Source: Arcanobacterium wilhelmae (lineage in GTDB: Bacteria; Actinomycetota; Actinomycetes; Actinomycetales; Actinomycetaceae). From it: a stretch of DNA of 64,000 nt. The notes under the pieces were generated by a model. That model worked only from the letters and a program-made list of their open reading frames with translations. It had not been told where the DNA came from and did not search any database. The translations under genes were made by a program, and so were the position numbers. The stretch is taken from contig NZ_CP121247.1 in assembly GCF_029632765.1 (NCBI RefSeq), forward strand, positions 372,001 through 436,000. The letters run 5' to 3'. Shown here piece after piece: positions 36,126 through 45,068 of the stretch (position 1 is the stretch's first letter; the number at the start of each line of letters is the position of its first letter).

Positions 36126-37241
36126 GTGACTGAGAATACTGTTTCGCTTGCTGGTTCCTCCGCTTTCCCTGCCGATATTCCTTCTGAGGCATCGGCAGAC
36201 GGAAAGCGTATCTTGATCGCAACCCCGCGCGGGTATTGTGCGGGTGTTGATCGCGCGGTGGACACCGTGGAGAAAGCCCTCGAGCTGTACGGCGCTCCGG
36301 TGTATGTGCGCAAGGAGATTGTGCACAACAAATTCGTGGTGGAGACGCTCACCAAGCGCGGTGCGATCTTCGTTTCCGAGACTGACGAGGTGCCCGAGGG
36401 TGCCCGCGTGGTGTTCTCGGCTCATGGTGTTTCTCCCGCGGTTCACGAAGAAGCACAGCGCCGGAACCTGCTGACGATCGATGCGACCTGCCCGCTCGTA
36501 ACGAAAGTGCACAAGCAGGCGGTGCGGTTCGCGAATGATGATTACGACATCCTCCTGATCGGTCACGATGGGCACGAGGAAGTGGAAGGGACGCAGGGTG
36601 AGGCTCCCTCGCATATCCAGGTGGTGAACGGGCCCGAGGATGTGGATGGGATTGAGGTTCGCGATCCGGATCGTGTGGTGTGGATTTCGCAGACTACGCT
36701 CTCGGTGGACGAGACGATGGCGACGGTTGAGCGCCTGCGCGCAAAGTTCCCGAATCTGATTGATCCGCCCTCGGATGACATTTGCTACGCCACCCAGAAC
36801 CGCCAGGGTGCGGTAAAGAAGATGGCTCCCGAATCCGACGTGGTGATCGTGGTGGGTTCTGCGAATTCCTCGAATTCGGTTCGCCTGGTTGAGGTGGCGC
36901 TGGAGGCTGGTGCTGGTAGTGCACAGCGCGTAGACAAGGCAGATGAACTTCGTCAGGAGTGGTTCGAGGGTGCGACGACGATCGGCGTGACGTCGGGTGC
37001 TTCCGTTCCGGAGATCCTGGTTCGCGAGGTTGTTGACTGGCTCAAGGCTCGCGGTTTTACGGCTGTGGAGCCGGTCTCGACAGTGACTGAGGACGTGCAT
37101 TTCTCCCTCCCGAAGAATCTCCGTGGTGATCTGAAGGCCACCGGTGTGGAAGTGGATCGACCGCACAAGGTACGCGACCGTAAGGCAGGCGTTTCCAACG
37201 CCCGCTCGACTCATCGAATCGGCGAGGCGAACGAGAGCTGA
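36126..37241 (+). CDS. ispH: 4-hydroxy-3-methylbut-2-enyl diphosphate reductase
   Basis: A protein of 371 residues, GTG start behind GGGTGGAGG. It makes IPP and DMAPP in the last step of the MEP pathway. The three cluster cysteines are in [12 protein letters not shown] (C38), [11 protein letters not shown] (about C122) and [11 protein letters not shown] (about C220), with [12 protein letters not shown] and [14 protein letters not shown] substrate motifs. A ~22-residue N-terminal extension and a C-terminal tail past [13 protein letters not shown] are usual in actinobacteria. It feeds the prenyl transferase encoded at 32.6 kb. Divergent from xseA. Confidence 0.97.
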   Translation: MTENTVSLAGSSAFPADIPSEASADGKRILIATPRGYCAGVDRAVDTVEKALELYGAPVYVRKEIVHNKFVVETLTKRGAIFVSETDEVPEGARVVFSAHGVSPAVHEEAQRRNLLTIDATCPLVTKVHKQAVRFANDDYDILLIGHDGHEEVEGTQGEAPSHIQVVNGPEDVDGIEVRDPDRVVWISQTTLSVDETMATVERLRAKFPNLIDPPSDDICYATQNRQGAVKKMAPESDVVIVVGSANSSNSVRLVEVALEAGAGSAQRVDKADELRQEWFEGATTIGVTSGASVPEILVREVVDWLKARGFTAVEPVSTVTEDVHFSLPKNLRGDLKATGVEVDRPHKVRDRKAGVSNARSTHRIGEANES

Positions 37242-37244
37242 GGC

Positions 37245-37265
37245 TGTGGGGTGTCACACCCCACA
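37245..37265. terminator. Small hairpin between ispH and rmuC
   Basis: TGTGGGGT and ACCCCACA pair around a 5-base loop just after the ispH stop. Weak T content downstream; convergent with rmuC. Confidence 0.45.
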
Positions 37266-37346
37266 CCATTTCCAGCGGCAAGATTTTCTTTTTGTGTTGC
37301 CTCAGAGGTTGAGCGATCGCAGATCAGGGTGAGTGCGCTTGAGGTT

Positions 37347-38594
37347 TCATAACTCAGGGGCTGTGGCTTCGCGGATCTGAGCCGCCTCGCTACTGATTTG
37401 CGGTGGTGCTTGTAACGCTTTGGCCTTTTCGCCCAGGGAATCGAACTTCCGGTAGGACACCAGGACGCGACTCTCAAGCGAGGCCATCGCCGAGTTGTAT
37501 GCCTTCACTGATCCTTGGAGTGATTTGCCGAGCTTGGCAAGGTGATCCACGAACACGCTCAGGCGATCGACGAGTTCACGCCCGACGGCCACAATTTCGG
37601 CTGCTTCCGCTGAGGCAGATTCGCTGCGCCATACCGCTGCCACAGAACGCAATAGAGCCAGGAGCGATGCGGGGGAGGTAGGGATGACTCCTTGGCCGAG
37701 CGCGTATTCGAGCAATCCTGGATCCGAATCGAGTGCCTGTGAGAGCAGCGCCTCGGACGGCAAGAACATCACGGTGAGCTGCGGTGAATTTGCAAAATCG
37801 CCCGGATAATTGCGCTTGACCAGCGTGTTCACATGGCTTCGCACAGCCTTCGCGTGATCAGTGAGGTGCCCGGCACGCTCCTTCGCGCGCTCGAGATCCG
37901 ACGGTGAGATCTCCATCGCCTCCAGGTATGCGCCCATCGGCACCTTCGAATCGATGGGGATCTGGCCACCGCCAGGCAGATGAATCAGCATATCTGGGCG
38001 GCCCTTACTCGGCGCTCCGGACACGGCGTTTCCCGCGCCTGAAGCCGATCCGGAATCGACAAATCCTGCCGAGGCCTTTTGCTCGTCGAAATCCATATGA
38101 GCGAGCATCCCCGCAGCTTCCACCACGCGCCGCAACTGCACCTCGCCCCAGGCGCCACGTGCCGAGGAGTTGCGCATCGCTGATGCGAGTGACTGTGTAG
38201 TGGATGCCAGCTGGACCGTTGTTTTCGCATCGTTCGCCAGTTGCTGGCCAATGCGTGCAAACTGCTCCGCATTCTTCGCATCGAGCGAGCGCACATACCG
38301 ATCCACCTGCCCCAATTGATGCGCAATCGGAGACAGGGCGGCCAACAAGGCAGATTCCTCCTGCGATTTCTCCGCCAGACGCTCAAAATCATCTTCGAGC
38401 CGTGCCTGCTGCCCCTGCGCCACCAATAATTGTTCGCGCGATGCCTGGGCGGCGGCGCGGGCGGAATCCGCCTCCGCCCGCGCCGCATCCACCCCCGCGC
38501 GGCCCCGACTTGCGGCAAAAGCCCAGCCCACAGCCGCGCCGCACGCCAACGCCAGCGCGATGATCACCATCAAAAATCCCACTGAAATGTTCAT
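37347..38594 (-). CDS. rmuC: DNA recombination protein RmuC
   Basis: A protein of 415 residues, start MNISVGFLMVIIAL at ATG 38594. An N-terminal membrane helix (6-30) is followed by a coiled coil (about 35-150) and the RmuC nuclease-like domain: ARGAWGEVQLRRVVEAAGML near 146, GRPDMLIHLPGGGQIPIDSKVPM near 198, and later VMFLPSEALLSQAL and ASLLALLRSVAAVWR. RmuC limits DNA inversions and may belong to the PD-(D/E)XK fold. It is single-gene and convergent with ispH. Confidence 0.94.
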   Translation of the reverse strand: MNISVGFLMVIIALALACGAAVGWAFAASRGRAGVDAARAEADSARAAAQASREQLLVAQGQQARLEDDFERLAEKSQEESALLAALSPIAHQLGQVDRYVRSLDAKNAEQFARIGQQLANDAKTTVQLASTTQSLASAMRNSSARGAWGEVQLRRVVEAAGMLAHMDFDEQKASAGFVDSGSASGAGNAVSGAPSKGRPDMLIHLPGGGQIPIDSKVPMGAYLEAMEISPSDLERAKERAGHLTDHAKAVRSHVNTLVKRNYPGDFANSPQLTVMFLPSEALLSQALDSDPGLLEYALGQGVIPTSPASLLALLRSVAAVWRSESASAEAAEIVAVGRELVDRLSVFVDHLAKLGKSLQGSVKAYNSAMASLESRVLVSYRKFDSLGEKAKALQAPPQISSEAAQIREATAPEL

Positions 38595-38867
38595 ACCCCC
38601 AACACTATCGAGGGGGTATGACAAAAAACGGCGATCACTTTCGCGCGCCGCGCCCCGGCGTCGTGAAAGAAACCGGGTAGCGGTGATTGAGCAGGAGGAA
38701 GCGCCACTTCAGGGCGTAAGGGGGAGGCTCCGCGCCGCAGGCGTGGAGGGGAACTCCCAGGAGCCCAGAAGTGGCGCTTCCGTATGCGTACGCCATCCAC
38801 ACCCAGGCGTCGGACACATCTGGGGCGTGGGCTGGGAACTGTGCCACCACGCCACTACAATGGAGCC
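38595..38867. other. rmuC-ychF divergent intergenic region with structured element
   Basis: 273 bases without a gene, containing the 14-bp inverted repeat and nested hairpin listed separately. Confidence 0.5.
38697..38781. ncRNA. Candidate structured RNA or DNA element
   Basis: Perfect 14-bp inverted repeat GGAAGCGCCACTTC (38697-38710) and its complement (38768-38781) enclose 57 bases, in which CTCCGCGCC and GGCGTGGAG form a second hairpin with one internal mismatch. The nested shape suggests a structured RNA leader, a small RNA or a mobile palindrome rather than a simple terminator. Confidence 0.4.
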
Positions 38868-39947
<1,080 letters not shown>

Positions 39948-39961
39948 AACACAACTTTTCA

Positions 39962-39996
39962 GTAGGGTCGCCCCACCGGGGCGGCCCTACTTTTTG
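39962..39996 (+). terminator. Terminator of ychF
   Basis: A 13-bp stem with one wobble (39962-39974 with 39978-39990), then TTTTT. Confidence 0.88.
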
Positions 39997-40127
39997 GCCT
40001 TTAAGCCCCGATAGCTTGGAGCCGTGTTTCGACGAAGTCAGCTGATGTCTGTGGCAGATCTATCGCCGATGTCGAGGCTCGTGGCAGGAGCATCGCAGGG
40101 GTATTGCAGTTGTCACTGCTCTCGGGG

Positions 40128-40634
40128 ATGATGGGGGATATGCATCATTTTTCGTTCGCGTGGGTGGGAATTAAATCGTGGAGTGCCCGAGCATGGCTTG
40201 TTGCGGCCGCGGGCGCGCTCGGAACGGCTTTGTTGATCGGTTTCGCTACGGTTCTGATTCCAAATTCTGTGTTCGGCCGCGATATTGCGCCGGTTGCGTG
40301 GAACTATCCGGTCTGGATCGCGACGGCGGTGCTCACCGGACTCTTGCTCGGCACATACGTTGGCACGCCAGCTGGCGACGTCGGTGCGCAGCCGTCGACA
40401 GACCGCGGCTCGCTCGGCCTGCTCGGTACCGCGTTGGGTTGGTTTGCGGTGGGTTGCCCGGTGTGTAACAAAATTGCATTGCTAGCGCTGGGCTATTCCG
40501 GTGCGATCAGCTATTTCGCGCCGCTCCAGCCGCTTCTCGCTGTAGCTGCCCTGGGGTTGCTTGTGTATGCGCTGATTCGCAGGCTTTCCGGGCAGGTTGC
40601 GTGTACGGTGGCAATTCCGAGCGTACGGGAATAA
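40128..40634 (+). CDS. Small integral membrane protein with CPVCN motif
   Basis: About 168 residues; the start may be ATG 40128, 40131 or 40140, since none has a good RBS. Four hydrophobic segments: about 20-40, 58-80, 100-113 and 125-145. Between the third and fourth lies GWFAVGCPVCNKIALLALGY, where two cysteines spaced CxxC sit at the membrane edge, followed by SGAISYFAPLQPLLAV. The CPVCNK motif suggests redox or metal function, but I do not recognise a characterised family. It stands alone between ychF and gene remnants. Confidence 0.65.
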   Translation: MMGDMHHFSFAWVGIKSWSARAWLVAAAGALGTALLIGFATVLIPNSVFGRDIAPVAWNYPVWIATAVLTGLLLGTYVGTPAGDVGAQPSTDRGSLGLLGTALGWFAVGCPVCNKIALLALGYSGAISYFAPLQPLLAVAALGLLVYALIRRLSGQVACTVAIPSVRE

Positions 40635-40664
40635 TTTGCGCACGATTCTCATTAAGGCTTGTGA

Positions 40665-41057
40665 GTTGCGGGCCACGCGCTCGCGCTCGCTGCGGCTTCG
40701 GACGTGAGCGTCACCGGCGTTCCTGCAGGGCTTGTCGACGCCGAACTCCCCAGCGACTTTGATTTGGTGGTCGCCATGTACCCGGCTTTGCGCCGCACCG
40801 ACGACGGGGCTGCACAGGCGCGCCTGCTCGACGTCGTCGCGCCCGGCGGGCACCTGGTTTTCGTCCACCACGCCGACGTCGCGCCAGGACACGGCTGGAA
40901 CCCGGAGGACTACGTCGGTCCCGACGCCGTTCTCGCCCTCGCGCTCGAGCGCGGCGGTTGGGACGTCGTCACCAACGAGCGCCGCCCCCGGAATGTGAGC
41001 GGCGGCGCCGGTGCGCATCACCGTGACGATCGGATCATCCACCTGCGCCGCGCATAG
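40665..41057 (+). pseudogene. Remnant of a class I SAM-dependent methyltransferase
   Basis: The frame opens with AGHALALAAASDVSVTGV, the tail of a SAM-binding motif I region, then FDLVVAMYPAL (motif II-like), LLDVVAPGGHLVFVH (motif III) and the family C-terminus SGGAGAHHRDDRIIHLRR. The N-terminal part with the glycine-rich loop is missing and stops lie just upstream. A start at GTG 40704 would give a 117-residue protein without the cofactor site. Read as a 5'-truncated pseudogene. Confidence 0.65.
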
Positions 41058-41071
41058 TGGGAATATTCCCG

Positions 41072-41235
41072 CGCTTCTTGCACGCGATCCGTACCCGCCG
41101 CGGGTGAAAGCGCTGAAAGGCCGGCCAGGATTGCGGGTACGCGTTGGTGATGATCGGATCATCTATGCGGTGGAAGATCGTCGCCTCGTTGTTGCGGTGG
41201 TAAAGATCGGCAACCGGCGGGACGTGTACCGCTAG
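41072..41235 (+). pseudogene. 5'-truncated relE-type toxin gene
   Basis: 164 bases encode LLARDPYPPRVKALKGRPGL and the rest of a RelE C-terminus, closely similar to 44750-44913 in the intact relE and of equal length. The first 34 codons of relE are absent and replaced by DNA joined to the methyltransferase remnant. No RBS. Confidence 0.8.
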
Positions 41236-41267
41236 GTGGGACGGGGCTTCCTGGCGAGAGCTTTAAA

Positions 41268-41287
41268 TGCTATCGTTGATGATAGCA
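41268..41287. promoter_or_regulatory. Putative operator of the VapBC-type pair
   Basis: Perfect inverted repeat TGCTATC-GTTGAT-GATAGCA, ending 15 bases before the antitoxin ATG. Ribbon-helix-helix antitoxins bind such palindromes for autorepression. Confidence 0.55.
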
Positions 41288-41302
41288 ATGAGGGGAGGCG
41301 TG

Positions 41303-41536
41303 ATGGCGTCAATTCTTGTGCGTGGCCTTGATGATGCGGTGAAATCTGGCATTGCACATCGTGCGAAAGAAAACGGTCGATCAATGGAGGCCGAGGTCCG
41401 CGAAATTCTGACACAAGCTGTTCGGCGGCCGAACATCGGCGTGGCCATCCTCGATGCGTTTAGCGGTGGACCCGAAGGGGATGAGTTCGTGGTCCCTGCG
41501 CGTAATGATCAAGCGCGGGTGGCGATCTTCGAGTGA
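41303..41536 (+). CDS. FitA/VapB-like ribbon-helix-helix antitoxin
   Basis: A protein of 77 residues, MASILVRGLDDAVKSGIAHR, ATG 41303 behind GGGGAGG. The N-terminal RHH DNA-binding segment SILVRGLDDAVKSGIAHRA and ENGRSMEAEVREIL (about 3-40) are typical of FitA-type antitoxins; the C-terminal half would wrap the toxin. It would neutralise the PIN toxin encoded next, whose start overlaps its stop (GTGA), and repress the pair through the palindrome upstream. Confidence 0.88.
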   Translation: MASILVRGLDDAVKSGIAHRAKENGRSMEAEVREILTQAVRRPNIGVAILDAFSGGPEGDEFVVPARNDQARVAIFE

Positions 41537-41952
41537 TTGTTCTCGACACAAACGTTATTTCGGAGCTTATGCGAGGAAACCCGAACGAATCGGTTGTCTC
41601 GTGGGTGCGTTCCGTGCGTGATGACTTCGCGATCACATCGATTACGTTGGCAGAAATCAATGCGGGTTTGGCGTTGATGCCTCAGGGGAAGCGCCAGCGC
41701 TATCTTGCAACAACTTTCGCCACCGTCGTCGAGCCTTACCTTGGCACGCGTGCAATTCTTCCTTTCGGTGAAGCCGAAGCAGCTATCTATGCGCAAGTTG
41801 TCAAGGCTCGCTCGCGCGCGGGGAGGCCGATCTCGACGGCCGACGCGCAGATAGCTGCGATTTGCCTAGCAAATGACGACGTGTGTGCAACCCGGAATGT
41901 GAAAGATTTCCAGGGGACCGGGGTGAAACTCGTTAACCCTTGGGAGATGTAA
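41533..41952 (+). CDS. FitB/VapC-like PIN-domain toxin
   Basis: A protein of 139 residues, GTG overlapping the antitoxin stop. PIN acidic residues are in MIVLDTNVISELMRGNP (Asp5), ITLAEINAGL (Glu near 43), and RPISTADAQIAAICLANDD (Asp near 101), with ATRNVKDFQGTGVKLVNPW at the end, the FitB/VapC signature. It is a Mg-dependent RNase held inactive by the antitoxin. All catalytic residues are present, so the pair looks functional. Confidence 0.92.
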   Translation: MIVLDTNVISELMRGNPNESVVSWVRSVRDDFAITSITLAEINAGLALMPQGKRQRYLATTFATVVEPYLGTRAILPFGEAEAAIYAQVVKARSRAGRPISTADAQIAAICLANDDVCATRNVKDFQGTGVKLVNPWEM

Positions 41953-42660
41953 CCGACGACGTCGGTGTGTTAGGGAAATCGCGAGCGAGGGTAGGTGTTT
42001 CTGGCTACCCATTGCTAGCATGATTTTCGCTCATGGAATTCGGGTTCGTTGCGGGACTGAGTTGCTGCCGTAATGCGTTAATTTCTGCTCGAAGTGCCGT
42101 AATCTCATCCTCGAGAGTTGCTTCACGAGCGTCGGAATTAGTTTCAATCGTTTCTACGATCCATGACGCTATCGAGGCGGTGACAACGCCGATCAATGCG
42201 ACGCCGGCAACCATCATGCAGACCGCAATTGCGCGACCAGTCCACGAAATTGGGTAAAGGTCACCGTAGCCGACTGTTGTGATTGTGCAAACCGCCCACC
42301 ACAGAGCATCGGGAAAATCATGGATAAGAGTATTTGGCTCTCCCCGTTCGGCGTCGAGAACCGCGAGAGATCCCACGAGCACGAGAAGGAAAACGCTTGC
42401 ACTTGAGTAGAGCGCAAGTTTCCCTCGAAAAGTGGCGCTGGCACTCTTACCTAGGATCTTGACCAGATTGATCAATTGAAGCAATCGTAACGGCCGCAAG
42501 AGAGGTAACGCCACAATAGCCAGGTCGACAAGATGGTGTATGAACCAGTGGAGCTTTCGTTTTGAAAGCGCCAGTCGGATCACGTAATCGACCGCAAAGA
42601 TTGCCCAAATTGCAGGTAGGTTCTTGGGGTCAATGCACTATCTGATTGGGGTGTGTTGGT

Positions 42661-42831
42661 ATGGCCGGGAAGTGGCTTTGTGTGAAGCCTGTGGTGTTGG
42701 AGTGTATTCGGGGTGGGGAGAGCGCGTCGAGTCTTTCTCGCCGGTTGGGAATGTCACGGGAAACGATCCGCAGGTGGTGTCGTGAGGCGGGTCTAGTCCT
42801 CGCGACGGGCCCGCATGGGTCTCTTGCCTAG
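42661..42831 (+). pseudogene. 5' part of IS30 transposase frame (copy 2), ended by TAG
   Basis: Same 56-residue open segment and the same in-frame TAG as in copy 1, so the stop was present before the two copies separated. Confidence 0.6.
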
Positions 42832-42864
42832 GTTCGTGAGCGTGATCGTCAACGTGCGGTCGAG

Positions 42865-44061
42865 TTGATTGGCCAGGGATGGACGAATACGGATATTGCG
42901 CATGAGCTTGGGTATTGCCGTGAATGGGTCCGTCAATGCAGGGTAGCGTTAGGCGACATGGAAAATGCGTTACGACGAGGCCGCCGTGGCGGGACTCGTC
43001 ATCTTGCAAGTGTGGACCAGGTTGGCAGCGGCAACGTTGGGCGCGGGCGTCGTATCACGAGTAAAGAACGTGTCGCGATCGCGTTGCTGTTAGACCAAGG
43101 ATACTCTGGCCGGCAGATCGCGATCCGCCTCAAACGCTCCCCGTCAACGATCACGCGTGAGATTAACCGTTCCCAACGCGTGGATGGGTCCTATGATGCG
43201 GGTGTGGCTTCACGCAAAGCATTCGAGCGTAGGGCACGTCCTAAACCATTGAAACTCCAGGCCAACACGCGTCTTCGGGAGGTTGTGGTGGGGTTGCTCA
43301 ATCAACGGTATTCACCCCAGCAAGTCGCGGTACGGTTACGACACTTGTATCCAGATGATAGGGAGATGCACGTGAGTGTCGAAGCGATTTATCAAGCCTT
43401 ATATGTTCAAGGGGTAGGTTCACTCGCGCAGGAACTGAAACGTGAAAAAGCGTTGCGTTCGGGACGGAAGAATCGTATTCCTCGGTCGCGTCTTGCAGGG
43501 CTTCCGGGGCGTGGGAGGAAAACATGGGTCGAAGGTGCCCAGATCTCGATGCGCCCTCCCCAGGCCAGTGATCGGGCTGTTCCTGGGCATTGGGAAGGCG
43601 ATCTGGTTGTTGGTGGTGGTAAGGATGGGCATGGGACAGCGTTGATCACGCTCGTTGAGCGGCGTTCACGGTTTGTGTTGATGCACCGGCTCGGAGCGGG
43701 ACGTGACTCGAAGACTGTGGTCGATGAGTTGGTCACGATGGTGAAGTCTTTACCCGGGAAGTTTGAAACGATCACGTGGGACCAGGGCTCGGAAATGGCT
43801 CAAACCCCGTCCTTCACGATCGCGACGGGAGTGAAAGTGTTTTTCGCTGACCCCCACTCTCCCTGGCAGCGGCCCTCGAACGAGCGACTCAACCGTGACA
43901 TCCGCGAGTACTTCCCCAAAGGAACGAACTTCGCCACCATCACCGATGCCCAAGTCCAAGAAGCCCAAGACGAACTCAACAACCGCGCCCGCGTCGTCCT
44001 CAAAGGCGCCACCCCACATGAGACACTAGCCCAACAACTAAATGATGCATTGACCGCCTGA
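42865..44061 (+). CDS. IS30-family transposase (copy 2)
   Basis: 398 residues, differing from copy 1 by one residue (TPSFT instead of TQSFT near residue 314, just after the second catalytic Asp in WDQGSEM) and two silent changes. Both helix-turn-helix regions and the DDE residues are as in copy 1. The TTG start is as uncertain as there. It is transcribed antisense to the channel gene it interrupts. Confidence 0.92.
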   Translation: MIGQGWTNTDIAHELGYCREWVRQCRVALGDMENALRRGRRGGTRHLASVDQVGSGNVGRGRRITSKERVAIALLLDQGYSGRQIAIRLKRSPSTITREINRSQRVDGSYDAGVASRKAFERRARPKPLKLQANTRLREVVVGLLNQRYSPQQVAVRLRHLYPDDREMHVSVEAIYQALYVQGVGSLAQELKREKALRSGRKNRIPRSRLAGLPGRGRKTWVEGAQISMRPPQASDRAVPGHWEGDLVVGGGKDGHGTALITLVERRSRFVLMHRLGAGRDSKTVVDELVTMVKSLPGKFETITWDQGSEMAQTPSFTIATGVKVFFADPHSPWQRPSNERLNRDIREYFPKGTNFATITDAQVQEAQDELNNRARVVLKGATPHETLAQQLNDALTA

Positions 44062-44372
44062 ACCCCCCGCATTCATGCCGAACGATGCCCACGAGTGGCC
44101 GGCACCTTTCAGATCACCAATGACATCCCACCCGTACAATGTGAGGAAAATAAGGGCGAAAGCGGTGAGTGCCCATTGTGAGTGGCGTTCCCATCGGTTG
44201 GATGGCACGATATGCGTGTCGAGGCTACTTTGTGCTTGTGAAGAGCCTTGCGATTCGTTGTTCGTCATGTGAGTAATTGTAGATCTGTGCAGATTACAAA
44301 ATAAGCTCAAGAAATCTCGATCAGATCATGAGATTGTTGATGAGCGAAGGGAGCCTGCGACCATTAATTTAA

Positions 44373-44401
44373 TGTACAAATCGTGGTACGAATTGTACAA
44401 T
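44373..44401 (+). promoter_or_regulatory. Promoter/operator of the Phd-RelE pair, leaderless
   Basis: TGTACAA (44373-44379) and TTGTACA (44393-44399) form an inverted repeat. TACAAT (44396-44401) is a good -10 and TGTACA (44373-44378) lies 17 bases upstream as -35. The ATG at 44408 is where transcription would begin and no RBS is visible, so the mRNA is probably leaderless and autorepressed. Confidence 0.6.
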
Positions 44402-44407
44402 TTTTGT

Positions 44408-44656
44408 ATGACGGTAACGAGTGTTTCTGAAATGCGAAAAAATCTTGCGTCCGCCATCGACGCGGCTCAGGAGGAGGCTGTTTTCGTTGAGCGGCACGGC
44501 GCCGCAGAGGCGGTGCTCATTAGCGCGCTTCGATATGAACAGCTGATGGACGCTCTCGAGGAGATCGAGGACATTGCTGATTTTGACGAAGCGATGGCTG
44601 AAGAGGGTGAAAACATCCCGTGGGACGTGGTGAAGGCTGAACTCGGATGGAGCTAA
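44408..44656 (+). CDS. Phd/YefM-family antitoxin
   Basis: A protein of 82 residues, MTVTSVSEMRKNLASAIDAAQEE. The N-terminal Phd/YefM fold (about 1-50) has SVSEMRKNLASAID and VFVERHGAAEAVLIS, followed by the helical ALRYEQLMDALEEIEDI and an acidic toxin-binding tail DEAMAEEGENIP. It would neutralise the RelE toxin whose start lies inside its last codons and bind the palindromic promoter upstream. Confidence 0.92.
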   Translation: MTVTSVSEMRKNLASAIDAAQEEAVFVERHGAAEAVLISALRYEQLMDALEEIEDIADFDEAMAEEGENIPWDVVKAELGWS

Positions 44657-44913
44657 GCGGGCCGTACTCGATCGAGTTTCGTCCTGCGGCTCTGCGGCAG
44701 CTGAAGAAAGTTCCTCCCGAGGAGCAGGCAAAAATCCGCGGAGCAATCGCGCTTCTTGCGCGCGATCCGTACCCGCCGCGGGTGAAGGCGCTGAAAGGCC
44801 GGCCAGGATTGCGGGTATGCGTCGGCGATTATCGGATCATCTATACGGTGGAGGATCGCAGGCTCGTCGTCGTGGTAGTCAAGATCGGCAATCGGCGGGA
44901 CGTGTATCGGTAG
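44647..44913 (+). CDS. RelE/ParE-family toxin
   Basis: A protein of 88 residues, ATG overlapping the antitoxin by 10 bases. RelE fold: YSIEFRPAALRQLKKVPPEEQAKI, LARDPYPPRVKALKGRPGL, LRVCVGDYRIIYTVED and KIGNRRDVYR at the end, with the basic residues and terminal Tyr expected for ribosome-dependent mRNA cleavage. Intact, unlike the truncated copy at 41.1 kb that repeats its last 164 bases. Confidence 0.93.
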   Translation: MELSGPYSIEFRPAALRQLKKVPPEEQAKIRGAIALLARDPYPPRVKALKGRPGLRVCVGDYRIIYTVEDRRLVVVVVKIGNRRDVYR

Positions 44914-44952
44914 AAGCGGCTGGTGTGTTTCTCGATATTGTCGCCTCCGAGC

Positions 44953-44995
44953 GTGGTTGAGGGGTGACGGCTTGCTACCGTCACCCCTCAACCAC
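44953..44995. terminator. Hairpin between relE and the endonuclease-fold gene
   Basis: Perfect 18-bp stem (44953-44970 with 44978-44995) and 7-base loop between convergent genes. No strong T-run on either side. Confidence 0.65.
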
Positions 44996-45068
44996 TCATG
45001 TGAAAGGCTTTCTTCCATTCAGTTGGCTTCGCTCTAGCGCGGCTATTGGTGCGTGCGCAAGATTGCGG

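Larger units (their letters stand above)
42615..44068 (+). mobile_element. IS30-family insertion sequence, copy 2
   Basis: 1,454 bp, almost identical to copy 1 and in the same orientation, with GCA direct repeats (42612-42614 and 44069-44071). It splits the potassium-channel gene. The pair of copies brackets about 18.8 kb. Confidence 0.95.
42005..44268 (-). pseudogene. Potassium-channel gene interrupted by IS30 copy 2
   Basis: The N-terminal piece (44268 down to 44069) begins MTNNESQGSSQ at a good ATG and reaches the first membrane helix (HSQWALTAFALIFLTLYGWDV). The C-terminal piece (42611 down to 42005) continues with IWAIFAVDYVIRLALS, the S4-like LRPLRLLQLINLVKIL, the selectivity filter TTVGYGDLYP and a coiled-coil tail. 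Removing the IS and one GCA duplication gives an unbroken frame of 807 bases (268 residues): a voltage-gated-like 6-TM K+ channel. As it stands the gene cannot make the full channel. A toxin-antitoxin pair lies on each side. Confidence 0.93.

Noticed and set aside
35946..37214. N-terminal 423-codon extension of the xseA frame
   Set aside because: It lies antisense to ispH and lacks XseA similarity; XseA homologues are about 400 residues and start near 35945.
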